The notes under the pieces: generated by a model
Databases searched by the model: none
What the model was told of the DNA's origin: nothing
What the model saw: only the letters and a program-made list of their open reading frames with translations
Translations under genes and position numbers: made by a program
Shown: one piece after another, positions 16,600 through 23,135 of the stretch
How the letters are laid out: every line of letters starts with the position of its first letter
Position numbering within the stretch: position 1 is the stretch's first letter
Origin: Demequinaceae bacterium UBA4004
GTDB lineage: Bacteria; Actinomycetota; Actinomycetes; Actinomycetales; Demequinaceae
Length of the DNA: 26,906 nucleotides
NCBI GenBank assembly: GCA_002384765.1
Contig: DGBM01000196.1
Coordinates: 1 to 26,906 of the forward strand
Direction: 5' to 3'

Positions 16600-17291
16600 A
16601 CGAGCTCACGCCACGCGAAGTCCAGGCTCGCTTCGCTGCGCTGATTGGTGACCTCGAGATCCAGTCGAGCGATGCATCCATGGGATGCGGGCATCCTGCG
16701 ATCCTCCTCAGCCGGCTCACCCCCGACTCCGAGGGTGTCGCGGGAAGTCGAACCCGGCTGCGCTTTGCGACGTTCAACGAGCATCGGGGACTCGCCACCC
16801 ACGGATGGCGCACCGACCTGCGGATTCTTTCGGACACCCCCACGCTGGCCGATGGGGCCGGCCAGGCGGTCGTATCCGTCATCGATGAGGTTGGCTTCCA
16901 CAGCGAGGACCACTCGGGGGCCGCGATCATCGACTGCTCCCGGCTGTGGGTTGAAGAACTCGTCCGAGTGCCCTCGGACAGCGTCGATCTTGGCACTCCG
17001 GGTGCATGGCTACGTGGGCCTCTCGAGGACCCGAACGAACCGATGGTGGAACCCCTTCATCCCGTCATCCGGCACCCACACCTGATCGGCTCGCGGCTTG
17101 CTCGAGATCTCGGCGGAGGCCGCTTCCAACCGGACCTACGAGCGGTCTCGCCGGCAATAGTGACAACAGACGGCGAGATCGTCGTCGCGGTCGTCCGCGA
17201 GCAGACTTGGTACGGATGGCAGGCATGCGGCAAGGCTCAGAGTGCATGCGGCCCGTGGCATGTCCCGGCCGACGAGCTCTGGGTCGAGTGA
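16596..17291 (+). CDS. Hypothetical protein at end of secretion operon
   Basis: A 231-residue soluble protein I do not recognise. It has no signal or membrane segment. Several Cys and His residues are scattered (MGCGHPA, IIDCSRL, QACGKAQSACGPW), but not in a clear zinc-binding pattern. Aromatic and acidic residues cluster near the end (TWYGWQ; ADELWVE). ATGA overlap with the hydrolase gene shows it is translated with the secretion operon, and it is the last gene of that operon. A role in transfer is suggested only by this coupling. Confidence 0.55.
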   Translation: MNELTPREVQARFAALIGDLEIQSSDASMGCGHPAILLSRLTPDSEGVAGSRTRLRFATFNEHRGLATHGWRTDLRILSDTPTLADGAGQAVVSVIDEVGFHSEDHSGAAIIDCSRLWVEELVRVPSDSVDLGTPGAWLRGPLEDPNEPMVEPLHPVIRHPHLIGSRLARDLGGGRFQPDLRAVSPAIVTTDGEIVVAVVREQTWYGWQACGKAQSACGPWHVPADELWVE

Positions 17292-17589
17292 GACTTGAAG
17301 AGGGAGATGACGGGCTTATTGCGTCACGGGATCGGCCGCGATGAGATGAGGGCGGCAGCAGACGACTTTGATCGGGCCTCTCTCCTATGATATCCACGGC
17401 TGAGTACGTCGCGGTGACCGTGTGGCCGGTAGCGACGTTTCCAGCACAGACGGGTCGTCACCCCTGCCAAGCAGGTGCCCGTACCAACCTGTCTTGCGAC
17501 ATGCCGATGTCGCACGAACCTGCATCTGGTCTCCCGGCGGCGGTCACTCTGATGGCGCCGTAGGGAGGCAGAGCAACTTGGAGGGCCCG
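17292..17589. promoter_or_regulatory. Intergenic leader of the HEPN-like gene with hairpins
   Basis: This 298-bp gap holds no convincing gene. TATGAT at 17386-17391 is a good -10 candidate without a clear -35. CCTGC-caa-GCAGG (17463-17475) and TGCGACAT-gccg-ATGTCGCA (17495-17514, perfect 8-bp stem) form hairpins in the presumed leader. No strong terminator for the secretion operon was seen. Confidence 0.4.
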
Positions 17590-18240
17590 ATGACCCGCGG
17601 CGCGGAATCTGCAGCAGCCTTTCAGGCCATTGGACGCTACGTTTACGAGTTCTCCTGGCTGTGCTGGGACATGAAGATGGCCCTTACCTCGGTTCCCGGA
17701 CTATCAGGGCGTGCATACACGACCATCCAACTGATAACAGGCGAGATGACTGCAGCACCACTTGCCGACGCGTGCTTCGCAGTTTGTGAGGACGCCATTG
17801 TCCAAGGCGATCCAGCTGCGGTGAAGATGGTTCGAGCGCTTCGCGCACGTGTACTGACTGAGGTTTCCCGCAGAAACGATCTTGTACACGGAGACTGGAT
17901 GATCGGCTGGGTCTCCAGTACAGGAGTCGAGGGCACGGATGGCACCGTCGAGCAGGCCGCTACGCGTGATCTGCCACCAACACTCTCAAGGCTGAAGCCG
18001 GGCCGAAGTGGTCCTCAAAAGTGGGCCAAAGAGGAACTCGTCTCGGTCGACCTCGAGGCCGATCGGGTGCGAAACCTACGTCAAACGTTCGAGGACTTCT
18101 TGCGTGTTCTTGAGGGCAGAGCGGTCACGGTTCCTGGTCTTGAATCTGTGTCGCTTACCGACGTCTACGTCTTGAACAAGGGCAAGCTCACGCGTACCGG
18201 ACCTCGCGCTGACGAAGTGCCGCCCTGGCGAGCGCACTGA
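17590..18240 (+). CDS. HEPN-like protein with R-x4-H motif, possible RNase
   Basis: A 216-residue, mostly helical protein. Residues 92-103 read VSRRNDLVHGDW, giving R95-N-x3-H100, the RNxxxH signature of HEPN-superfamily ribonucleases. The N-terminal half (FQAIGRYVYEFSWLCWDMKM, then LITGEMTAAPLADACFAVCE) looks like the helical bundle carrying such motifs. The C-terminal part is unassigned. The ATG at 17590 is chosen because GGAGG precedes it; the frame is open further upstream but that part looks noncoding. The gene is monocistronic, sits between the secretion and regulatory blocks and appears less G/C-biased than its neighbours, which suits a captured cargo gene. HEPN proteins often act in phage defence or as toxins. 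No obvious antitoxin gene lies beside it on the same strand. A non-enzymatic helical protein remains possible. Confidence 0.55.
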   Translation: MTRGAESAAAFQAIGRYVYEFSWLCWDMKMALTSVPGLSGRAYTTIQLITGEMTAAPLADACFAVCEDAIVQGDPAAVKMVRALRARVLTEVSRRNDLVHGDWMIGWVSSTGVEGTDGTVEQAATRDLPPTLSRLKPGRSGPQKWAKEELVSVDLEADRVRNLRQTFEDFLRVLEGRAVTVPGLESVSLTDVYVLNKGKLTRTGPRADEVPPWRAH

Positions 18241-18256
18241 CGTGGCGGCCGCAGGT

Positions 18257-19099
18257 CTAGAGATTGCTGAGCTCTCTCGCTGTGGATGCGAGGTCACCAC
18301 CGAACTTGGCTGATTCGGTGAGGAGTTCGCCCCATCGACGGTACTGAACCACCTCGCGGGGATCCGCAATCTCGAGGTCACCGGCGGTCGTTTCGATGCT
18401 GATGAGTCCGTCGCGTTGCTCCCACCCGTGGAGCGGGAGGATGGGGCAGCTCTCGAACGGGACGATGCCGATCTTGGCGTGCGGGACCGTGACAGCAAGG
18501 TGAGCGATGTGGTCGCGCTGACGCTGCATTACTTCGGGCGATCCAACCATGGTGCGTAGCGCGGCCTCCCCGACGAGCACAGTGATGTCACGGCCTGGCT
18601 CGTACAAGATCGATGCCCGGCGCAGCCTAGCGGCGATGATTCGGTCGATCTCATCCGACGTCGCGCCGTGGTCGGCGGGTCCGCCAGGGAGGGAAAGTAT
18701 GGCTCGGGCATATTCAGGCGCCTGCAGCAGGGCGTGCACGATGAGGGGCTGGTAGTAGAAGAGCATGCTGGCCGCCTGCTCAGCGGCGGCATACGCCTGT
18801 TGGTGCGCGTCTGCTCCGCCCTCTGCTGGATAGGCGTCTCGGAAGGTCCGGAACTCGTGAGCGGCTCGGTCGAGCAGGCCAAGGAGCTCTGCTGGGTCCG
18901 TGCCTGTGGCGGCTGCCCAGGCGCGGATGTCGTCGTCCGTGGGGAGCTGCTTGCCGGATTCGATCTTGGAGATCTTGGGCTGCCCCCAGCCCGCGCCGAG
19001 CTGCTGAGCCATCGCCACGCCGGTCAGGCCGGCGGTGCGACGCACCTCGCGGAGTCGCTCAATGAGAGCGGCTCGTGCTCGTCGGGTGGGGGCAGCCAC
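18257..19099 (-). CDS. XRE-family regulator with DUF5753-type C-terminal domain
   Basis: A 280-residue protein. Residues about 12-70 form a helix-turn-helix of the XRE type (LIERLREVRRTAGLTGVAMA, then QPKISKIESGKQLP). The C-terminal domain (about 95-270) has the pattern YYQPLIVHALLQAPEYARAI and later EPGRDITVLVGEAALR, found in the DUF5753 regulators abundant in streptomycetes and relatives. It starts at GTG 19099 with AAAGGA about 11 bases upstream. It is the last gene of a minus-strand trio with the DUF6879-like and 72-aa genes and is a likely repressor or switch of the element. Its 3' end converges on the HEPN-like gene with a gap of only 16 bases. Confidence 0.85.
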   Translation of the reverse strand: MAAPTRRARAALIERLREVRRTAGLTGVAMAQQLGAGWGQPKISKIESGKQLPTDDDIRAWAAATGTDPAELLGLLDRAAHEFRTFRDAYPAEGGADAHQQAYAAAEQAASMLFYYQPLIVHALLQAPEYARAILSLPGGPADHGATSDEIDRIIAARLRRASILYEPGRDITVLVGEAALRTMVGSPEVMQRQRDHIAHLAVTVPHAKIGIVPFESCPILPLHGWEQRDGLISIETTAGDLEIADPREVVQYRRWGELLTESAKFGGDLASTARELSNL

Positions 19100-19129
19100 T
19101 GGTGATCGTGTCCTTTCGGCGATGTGGTG

Positions 19130-19687
19130 TCAGGCGGCGTGATGTCGCAGGTAGTCGCTTAGGTCGATGGAGTTTTCGAGGGCCAGGTCTCGCCAACGAC
19201 GGCACTCTTGCACGTGGTCCGGGTCGTCTGTGCACGTGGCGCGCACGAACCGTCCCTGCTCGTCGTAATGCATGTCCCAGACCTCTGTGTCATCGAACAG
19301 CCAGAAGTCCCGCCCGCGAGGTAGACCTGACGGCCAGGCCGGGGGCGTGACGGGCAGCAGCCGGATCTCCTCGCCGGCCGCAGCGTTCTGCTCATACGCC
19401 GCGAGCTCGTAACGGAGGTAGTCCGTCAGTGGTTCCTCGACGACGTGCACCCTCTGCAGCTTGCGCCCAGCAGCCCTGTGTCGCTGTAGCATTCGCTGCC
19501 AGGCGCCTGGTTCTCGTTTGAGACGCCCAATGAGCAGGAACTGCTCGAACTCATCTCGCTCGTAGTCCACTGAGTACCTCTGCAGGGTCTCCAGCCGGAA
19601 CCACGACTGTCGAACGTTCTCGAACAGAGCCAGCCACTCGGGCGCGTCGAGATCTGTGAACTCGTCGTGTTGACGCGTGCGTGTCAC
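19130..19687 (-). CDS. DUF6879-family protein
   Basis: A 185-residue soluble protein with the hallmarks of the actinomycete DUF6879 family: W-F-R-L-E-T near residue 32, RVHVVEEPLTDYLRYEL (about 79-95), AGEEIRLLP and DFWLFDDTEVW. Members are usually encoded beside XRE regulators. Their molecular role is unknown to me; the conserved acidic-aromatic patches suggest a partner or ligand-binding protein. GTG at 19687 overlaps the stop of the 72-aa gene (GTGA), so the two are translationally coupled. Codons 1-6 are encoded within a copy of the dispersed 16-bp semi-palindrome (19671-19686). Confidence 0.72.
   Translation of the reverse strand: MTRTRQHDEFTDLDAPEWLALFENVRQSWFRLETLQRYSVDYERDEFEQFLLIGRLKREPGAWQRMLQRHRAAGRKLQRVHVVEEPLTDYLRYELAAYEQNAAAGEEIRLLPVTPPAWPSGLPRGRDFWLFDDTEVWDMHYDEQGRFVRATCTDDPDHVQECRRWRDLALENSIDLSDYLRHHAA
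19671..19686 (-). promoter_or_regulatory. Dispersed semi-palindrome, copy 3
   Basis: On the minus strand TGACACGCACGCGTCA, matching TGACACGYANGYGTCA. It lies at the start of the DUF6879-like gene, encoding its residues T-R-T-R-Q after the GTG start. An internal site here could affect transcription through the regulatory cassette. Confidence 0.55.
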
Positions 19688-19902
19688 TGACGACTCCGGA
19701 TCATCTCGGCTGCGCGCAGGATCGTCTCGGTGGGGATCGCGATCGCGTCCTCACCCGGCAACTCGTCCGCGAGCTGGCGTCGGGTCTGCTCGTCGAGCAC
19801 GTTGCCCTGGACGACCAGAGTCTCTGGGTCCTCCGTGGTGTACACGCTGGGGCAGCCGCTCGAGCCCGAGTTGACCCACTTCGTCAGCAGTTCAAGTTTC
19901 AT
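19684..19902 (-). CDS. Small 72-residue protein of the regulatory cassette
   Basis: A 72-residue acidic protein. It has a short N-terminal region with GSSGCPSVYTTED (about 13-25), then ETLVVQG, and a C-terminal segment (PGEDAIAIPTETILRAAEMI). Similar small proteins with a GxSxCPxVY...VVQG pattern are, from memory, encoded just before DUF6879 genes in streptomycetes. The ATG at 19902 is preceded by GGGAAGGA at ideal spacing; the open frame continuing upstream would cross the promoter and is not credible. It is first in the minus-strand trio, under the promoter at 20006-20034. Function unknown; it may act with the XRE regulator. Confidence 0.68.
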   Translation of the reverse strand: MKLELLTKWVNSGSSGCPSVYTTEDPETLVVQGNVLDEQTRRQLADELPGEDAIAIPTETILRAAEMIRSRQ

Positions 19903-19923
19903 CGTCGTCCTTCCCTCTCGTGT

Positions 19924-19945
19924 GCGCCCGCAAGCAAGCGGGCGC
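19924..19945. promoter_or_regulatory. Hairpin in leader of the regulatory cassette
   Basis: GCGCCCGC (19924-19931) and GCGGGCGC (19938-19945) form a perfect 8-bp stem with a 6-base loop, 20 bases upstream of the 72-aa gene. It may act as an operator or as an attenuator in the mRNA leader. Confidence 0.45.
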
Positions 19946-20005
19946 CTGACATCATCATGCTCCCCTGATTCGAGAAATATGTCCATGCTGCTTGAGTCAG
20001 CGAGA

Positions 20006-20034
20006 ATATTATGCTTCGCTCTTCTTGGGGACAA
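20006..20034 (-). promoter_or_regulatory. Promoter of the minus-strand regulatory cassette
   Basis: On the minus strand, TTGTCC (20029-20034) and TAATAT (20006-20011) are separated by 17 bases, close to a housekeeping sigma promoter. It lies in an unusually A+T-rich stretch about 100 bases upstream of the 72-aa gene. Its -35 hexamer falls inside the inverted repeat at 20024-20045. Confidence 0.6.
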
Positions 20035-20067
20035 AACACCCCAAGGCGCTGCACCCACTGGGGGTGC
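20024..20067. promoter_or_regulatory. Putative operators between divergent regulatory genes
   Basis: CTTGGGG (20024-20030) and CCCCAAG (20039-20045) form a perfect 7-bp inverted repeat with an 8-base spacer over the -35 of the minus-strand promoter. A second repeat, GCACCC (20051-20056) with GGGTGC (20062-20067), lies just upstream of the SCO3933-type gene's ribosome binding site. The arrangement suits repressor control of both directions, most simply by the XRE protein; this is inferred. Confidence 0.5.
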
Positions 20068-20094
20068 TGCCGTAGATGCCGAGGAGGCAGAGTC

Positions 20095-20412
20095 ATGAAG
20101 CTGATCATCGACACGCAGGGCAAGACGTTCACGGTCACCAAGGCCGCGGTGGAGAAGCAGGACCAGAACGGTCGTCAGAAGCAGGACCGGATCACCAACG
20201 AGCCGCTGTGGACGGTCCAAGTGATGGCGCTCGACGAGACAGGCGGCGAGATGCTCAACGTCACCGTGGCTGGACAGATGCCGAAGGTGACGGTGGGCAC
20301 GGCAATCGGCCTGGCCGAGCTGGAGGCCATCCCGTGGGCCACGAACGGCAAGAACGGTGTGGCGTTCCGAGCGAAGTCGATCACGGCGCTCGGTGCCACG
20401 AAGGCTGCTTGA
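20095..20412 (+). CDS. SCO3933-type regulatory protein
   Basis: A 105-residue protein with a compact beta-rich pattern: MKLIIDTQGKTFTVTKAAVE, PLWTVQVMALDETGGEML, VTVAGQMPKVTVGTAIGLAE and GVAFRAKSITAL. I recognise this as the small regulatory family typified by SCO3933, which heads FtsK-Rep-Xis-Int clusters of actinomycete integrative elements. The following genes here have that same order. The ATG at 20095 follows GAGGAGG. It is probably the first gene of the plus-strand excision/replication/transfer unit and may control it. The biochemical activity of the family is not established to my knowledge. Confidence 0.75.
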   Translation: MKLIIDTQGKTFTVTKAAVEKQDQNGRQKQDRITNEPLWTVQVMALDETGGEMLNVTVAGQMPKVTVGTAIGLAELEAIPWATNGKNGVAFRAKSITALGATKAA

Positions 20413-20423
20413 CCCACTCCCTG

Positions 20424-20440
20424 CGGACCCAGCGGGTCCG
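20424..20440 (+). terminator. Hairpin after the SCO3933-type gene
   Basis: CGGACCC (20424-20430) and GGGTCCG (20434-20440) form a 7-bp stem with a 3-base loop, 11 bases after the stop. There is no T-run. It may be a partial terminator or mRNA-stabilising hairpin tuning expression of downstream genes. Confidence 0.4.
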
Positions 20441-20464
20441 TGGAACTCCTGAAGGACGTGCGTG

Positions 20465-20740
20465 ATGACTCATCACATCCGACGGACCGGATCGCCGGCA
20501 CCAGTCCGGCTCGTGTCAGAGCTGACCGCCCGCGCCAGGGCAGAGGAGCTGACACAGCAACACATCGAGGACGCGCAGCTGGAAGCAGAGCGTCTGTGGA
20601 GGGCATCGATCGTCGCAGCCGTACGCCAGGAGACGCCGCAGGACCATCTCGCAGCAGTCGAGAAGGCCCGCGATGTGGCGTTCAGCCTCTGGTGTGACTT
20701 GACGTCGATTGACGGGTCGAGCGACCCGACAGCCTCATGA
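20465..20740 (+). CDS. Hypothetical small helical protein
   Basis: A 91-residue charged, helix-rich protein (LTARARAEELTQQHIEDAQL; VEKARDVAFSLWCDL) with a basic N-terminus. I do not recognise it. AAGGA stands 8 bases before the ATG at 20465 and 5 bases before an in-frame GTG at 20462, so either start is possible. It lies between the regulator and the transfer genes and is followed at once by a strong hairpin, so it probably closes a short transcript with the SCO3933-type gene. A DNA-binding or partner-binding role is possible but unsupported. Confidence 0.55.
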   Translation: MTHHIRRTGSPAPVRLVSELTARARAEELTQQHIEDAQLEAERLWRASIVAAVRQETPQDHLAAVEKARDVAFSLWCDLTSIDGSSDPTAS

Positions 20741-20742
20741 GA

Positions 20743-20766
20743 GAGCAGCCCCCGTAGGGGCTGCTC
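20743..20766 (+). terminator. Strong hairpin terminator
   Basis: GAGCAGCCCC (20743-20752) and GGGGCTGCTC (20757-20766) make a perfect 10-bp stem with a CGTA loop, three bases after the preceding stop. There is no T-run, which is common for high-G+C terminators. It would separate the regulator transcript from the transfer/replication operon starting at 20865. Confidence 0.65.
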
Positions 20767-20864
20767 CCGGAAGTCGACCGCGGGGCCGGGCTTGGCCTAG
20801 AGAACCGTCCGGCCTCGTGGTCTTTCCAACTCAACCCGTTTTCCTCGAATGGGAAGGGCGAGTC

Positions 20865-21707
20865 ATGTTCAAAACTACACGCCCCCACGACCATCGTCGT
20901 GGAGGCAAGAACTGGAACCACACACCAACTCCCCAACACCGGGAGCGGTTCCTGCTGTTCATCGTCGTCGGCGCGATCTGGCGCTGGCGCTGGGAACTGA
21001 TCACCGTCCTCGCAATTGTGGGGATCTACGACCGGCTCGCCAACGCGGGCTACTCGACGCTTGTCATCGTCATTCTTCTCGTGGCCGCTCTCACGGCCGT
21101 ACTCGCGTTCGCGCCGACGCGCCGATTCGCCAGGAACCGGTTCTGGTGCGTCATGGACCGCCACCGGCTACGGGTGTGCATGAGCGAGCTGCGCACCTAC
21201 AACTACTCCGGCAGGGCGGCCTTCATCCTGGCCGCCAGGTCGACCCGCGAAGGCGAGGCCGTTTGGCTGTGGCTACGGCCCGGTCTATCGGTGGACAACC
21301 TCGAACAGCGCACCGAGGCCATCGCCGCCGCCTGCTGGGCCCGGGACGCCCGGGTCCGCCGCTCACCCAAGATGGCCGCCCTCGTCCGGGTGGACATCCA
21401 GCGACGCGACCCGCTCGCACGCGCCCACATCGAGTCACCGCTGCTCGCCACGACCCGGCATCTACCGGCCGGCGAGGTCAACCCGACTCGGGCGCTCCAC
21501 CTGATCCGCGCCGGCTCCACCGACGTGACAACAAAGGACACCGTCACGCCAATCCACGCGCCGGCAGCCACGTCCGCATCGGCCGCGTCGTCGGCCAAGC
21601 AGACCTCGAAAGAGCCGAAGCCCTCGGCTCGATCCGTGGGGACGCCCGCAGCCGCGGTCGCCCCAGTCATCTCACGCAACGGAGAGGACGTGAGCGACTA
21701 TGTCTGA
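20865..21707 (+). CDS. Two-TM protein, probable membrane half of the FtsK coupling protein
   Basis: A 280-residue protein. Two hydrophobic segments (about 29-55 and 62-82) follow an Arg/His-rich N-terminus. A soluble domain (about 95-190) comes next, containing GEAVWLWLRPGLSVDNLEQR, IAAACWARDARV and DIQRRDPL. A low-complexity Ala/Ser/Thr linker ends the protein. The soluble pattern resembles the segment that immediately precedes the ATPase domain in single-chain actinomycete FtsK/TraB-type proteins. The next gene encodes an FtsK ATPase with no membrane segment and overlaps by 8 bases. The simplest reading is a coupling protein split into membrane and motor polypeptides. GGGAAGGG precedes the ATG at 20865. 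The resemblance is from memory. Confidence 0.65.
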   Translation: MFKTTRPHDHRRGGKNWNHTPTPQHRERFLLFIVVGAIWRWRWELITVLAIVGIYDRLANAGYSTLVIVILLVAALTAVLAFAPTRRFARNRFWCVMDRHRLRVCMSELRTYNYSGRAAFILAARSTREGEAVWLWLRPGLSVDNLEQRTEAIAAACWARDARVRRSPKMAALVRVDIQRRDPLARAHIESPLLATTRHLPAGEVNPTRALHLIRAGSTDVTTKDTVTPIHAPAATSASAASSAKQTSKEPKPSARSVGTPAAAVAPVISRNGEDVSDYV

Positions 21708-22671
21708 CCTCACCGTCCCGGAGTCAACTGACCGGTCAACCCGCAGGTTGACCAGCAGGTCAGTCTCAGAGGCGATGAGGAAGGGTCGGTCCCGCCGCAC
21801 GGCGGGACCCTCCCACGCCACCACCTCGACTGGCCACGCTTCCGGGCTGTCGATCTACCGCCCCATCTACCTCGGGACTCAGCAAGGAGGCGCACCCGCC
21901 GAGGTGGGCCTGATGTACCGGAACATGCTGCTCGCCGGAGAACCCGGCTCGGGCAAGTCCGTCGCCTTGAACAACATCGTCGCCCACGCAGCCCTGTGCT
22001 CAGATGTCGAGCTCGTCCTCATCGACGGCAAGCTCGTCGAGCTCCTCCCATGGGCGCCGGTCGCCGACACCTTCGTCGGCAACGACCCGCTGACGTGCCT
22101 GGCTACCCTGCAACGGGTGCAACGCATCATGGAGGCACGCTACGAGCAGCTGGCCCGATCAGGCCGCCGCAAGATCGAAGTGGCCGATGGGATGCAGGCG
22201 ATCATGCTCGTCATCGACGAGCTGGCTTACTTCTCCGTGACCGTCGGCGACGAGAAGACCCGGGCCGCGTTCATCACCATGGTCCGCGACCTCGTCGCCC
22301 GGGGCCGCGCCGCCGGCGTCATCGTCGTCGCCGCAACCCAACGGCCCAGCGCCGACATCATCCCCACCTCGCTGCGGGACCTGTTCGGCTACCGGATCGC
22401 GTTCCGGTGCACCACCGACTCCAGCAGCGACATCATCCTCGGCCAGGGCTGGGCCAAGGAGGGCTACTCCGCCAAGCAGATCAACCCCGACGACCGCGGC
22501 GTCGGCCTCCTGCTCGCCGAAGGCGGCCTCCCCACCCGGATCAAGACCGCGAACCTCACCGACGACGACATCCAGATCCTCGTCAACCGCGCCGCCTGGC
22601 TGCGCACATCAACAAGGTCACTCGACGTGGCCACCACAGACACGACTGCCACCGGAGGTGAGCACGCATGA
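21700..22671 (+). CDS. FtsK/SpoIIIE-type DNA translocase (coupling protein)
   Basis: A 323-residue FtsK-domain ATPase. Walker A is GEPGSGKS (80-87) and Walker B is LVIDE (170-174). FtsK-typical segments follow: ARGRAAGVIVVAATQRPSAD, IIPTSLRDLFGYRIAFRC and DIILGQGWAKEGYSA. It has no membrane segment and is short compared with single-chain relatives, consistent with the preceding gene supplying the membrane anchor. In actinomycete elements such ATPases move double-stranded DNA between cells by themselves. In Tn916/pCW3 systems (TcpA) they act as coupling protein for a type IV channel. Here both contexts are present. ATG at 21700 overlaps the previous gene; the 3' end overlaps the next by ATGA. 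Confidence 0.88.
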   Translation: MSDLTVPESTDRSTRRLTSRSVSEAMRKGRSRRTAGPSHATTSTGHASGLSIYRPIYLGTQQGGAPAEVGLMYRNMLLAGEPGSGKSVALNNIVAHAALCSDVELVLIDGKLVELLPWAPVADTFVGNDPLTCLATLQRVQRIMEARYEQLARSGRRKIEVADGMQAIMLVIDELAYFSVTVGDEKTRAAFITMVRDLVARGRAAGVIVVAATQRPSADIIPTSLRDLFGYRIAFRCTTDSSSDIILGQGWAKEGYSAKQINPDDRGVGLLLAEGGLPTRIKTANLTDDDIQILVNRAAWLRTSTRSLDVATTDTTATGGEHA

Positions 22672-23135
22672 CCACGAACCACACCACCCCGAAGGCCGGC
22701 TCGGCCCTCGAAACCATCACCGACAACCTCGCCGGAACCGTGGCCGACCCATCCCTGGTCGCGGCCGCAGAGACCAAGCTCGCCCAGACCGCGAACGAGT
22801 CGATCCGGGCGATCAACCATCTGACCATCGACGGCAAGGCCATCCCCGCCCCGGAGGTCTACGACCTGCTCGGCAACCTCAAGTGCCTCGGCTACGGCCT
22901 CGACCAGGCCATCCGGCAGCTCTCCCGAGCCCTCGGCGCCTCGCTTGGCGTTTACGCCGTCTACGAGGACGACGGCGGCAACCCTGAAGAGTCCGTCATG
23001 TACGCGATGGACGCGATGCGCCTGGCCGCCGAACACGGCGCCCGGATCGGCGTGCTCCTCGAGGGGGCACAGACCGACATCTCCCGCCAGGGCTACTACC
23101 GCAAGCCCAGCCGACACCCGAAGGAGGGCCGATGA
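22668..23135 (+). CDS. Hypothetical protein between FtsK and SprT-like genes
   Basis: A 155-residue soluble protein I do not recognise. It is largely helical: ETKLAQTANESIRAINHL (about 34-51), then APEVYDLLGNLKCLGYGLDQ and AIRQLSRALGASL, with a short acidic loop (YEDDGGNPEES) before another helix. It has ATGA overlaps on both sides, with the FtsK gene upstream and the SprT-like gene downstream, so it is made with the transfer and replication proteins. Size and helical layout would suit an accessory DNA-transfer factor, but no motif proves it. Confidence 0.6.
   Translation: MTTNHTTPKAGSALETITDNLAGTVADPSLVAAAETKLAQTANESIRAINHLTIDGKAIPAPEVYDLLGNLKCLGYGLDQAIRQLSRALGASLGVYAVYEDDGGNPEESVMYAMDAMRLAAEHGARIGVLLEGAQTDISRQGYYRKPSRHPKEGR

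Noticed and set aside
19903..20220. Upstream extension of the 72-aa gene frame
   Set aside because: It would cross the divergent promoter and run antisense into the SCO3933-type gene; the ATG at 19902 has an ideal ribosome binding site.
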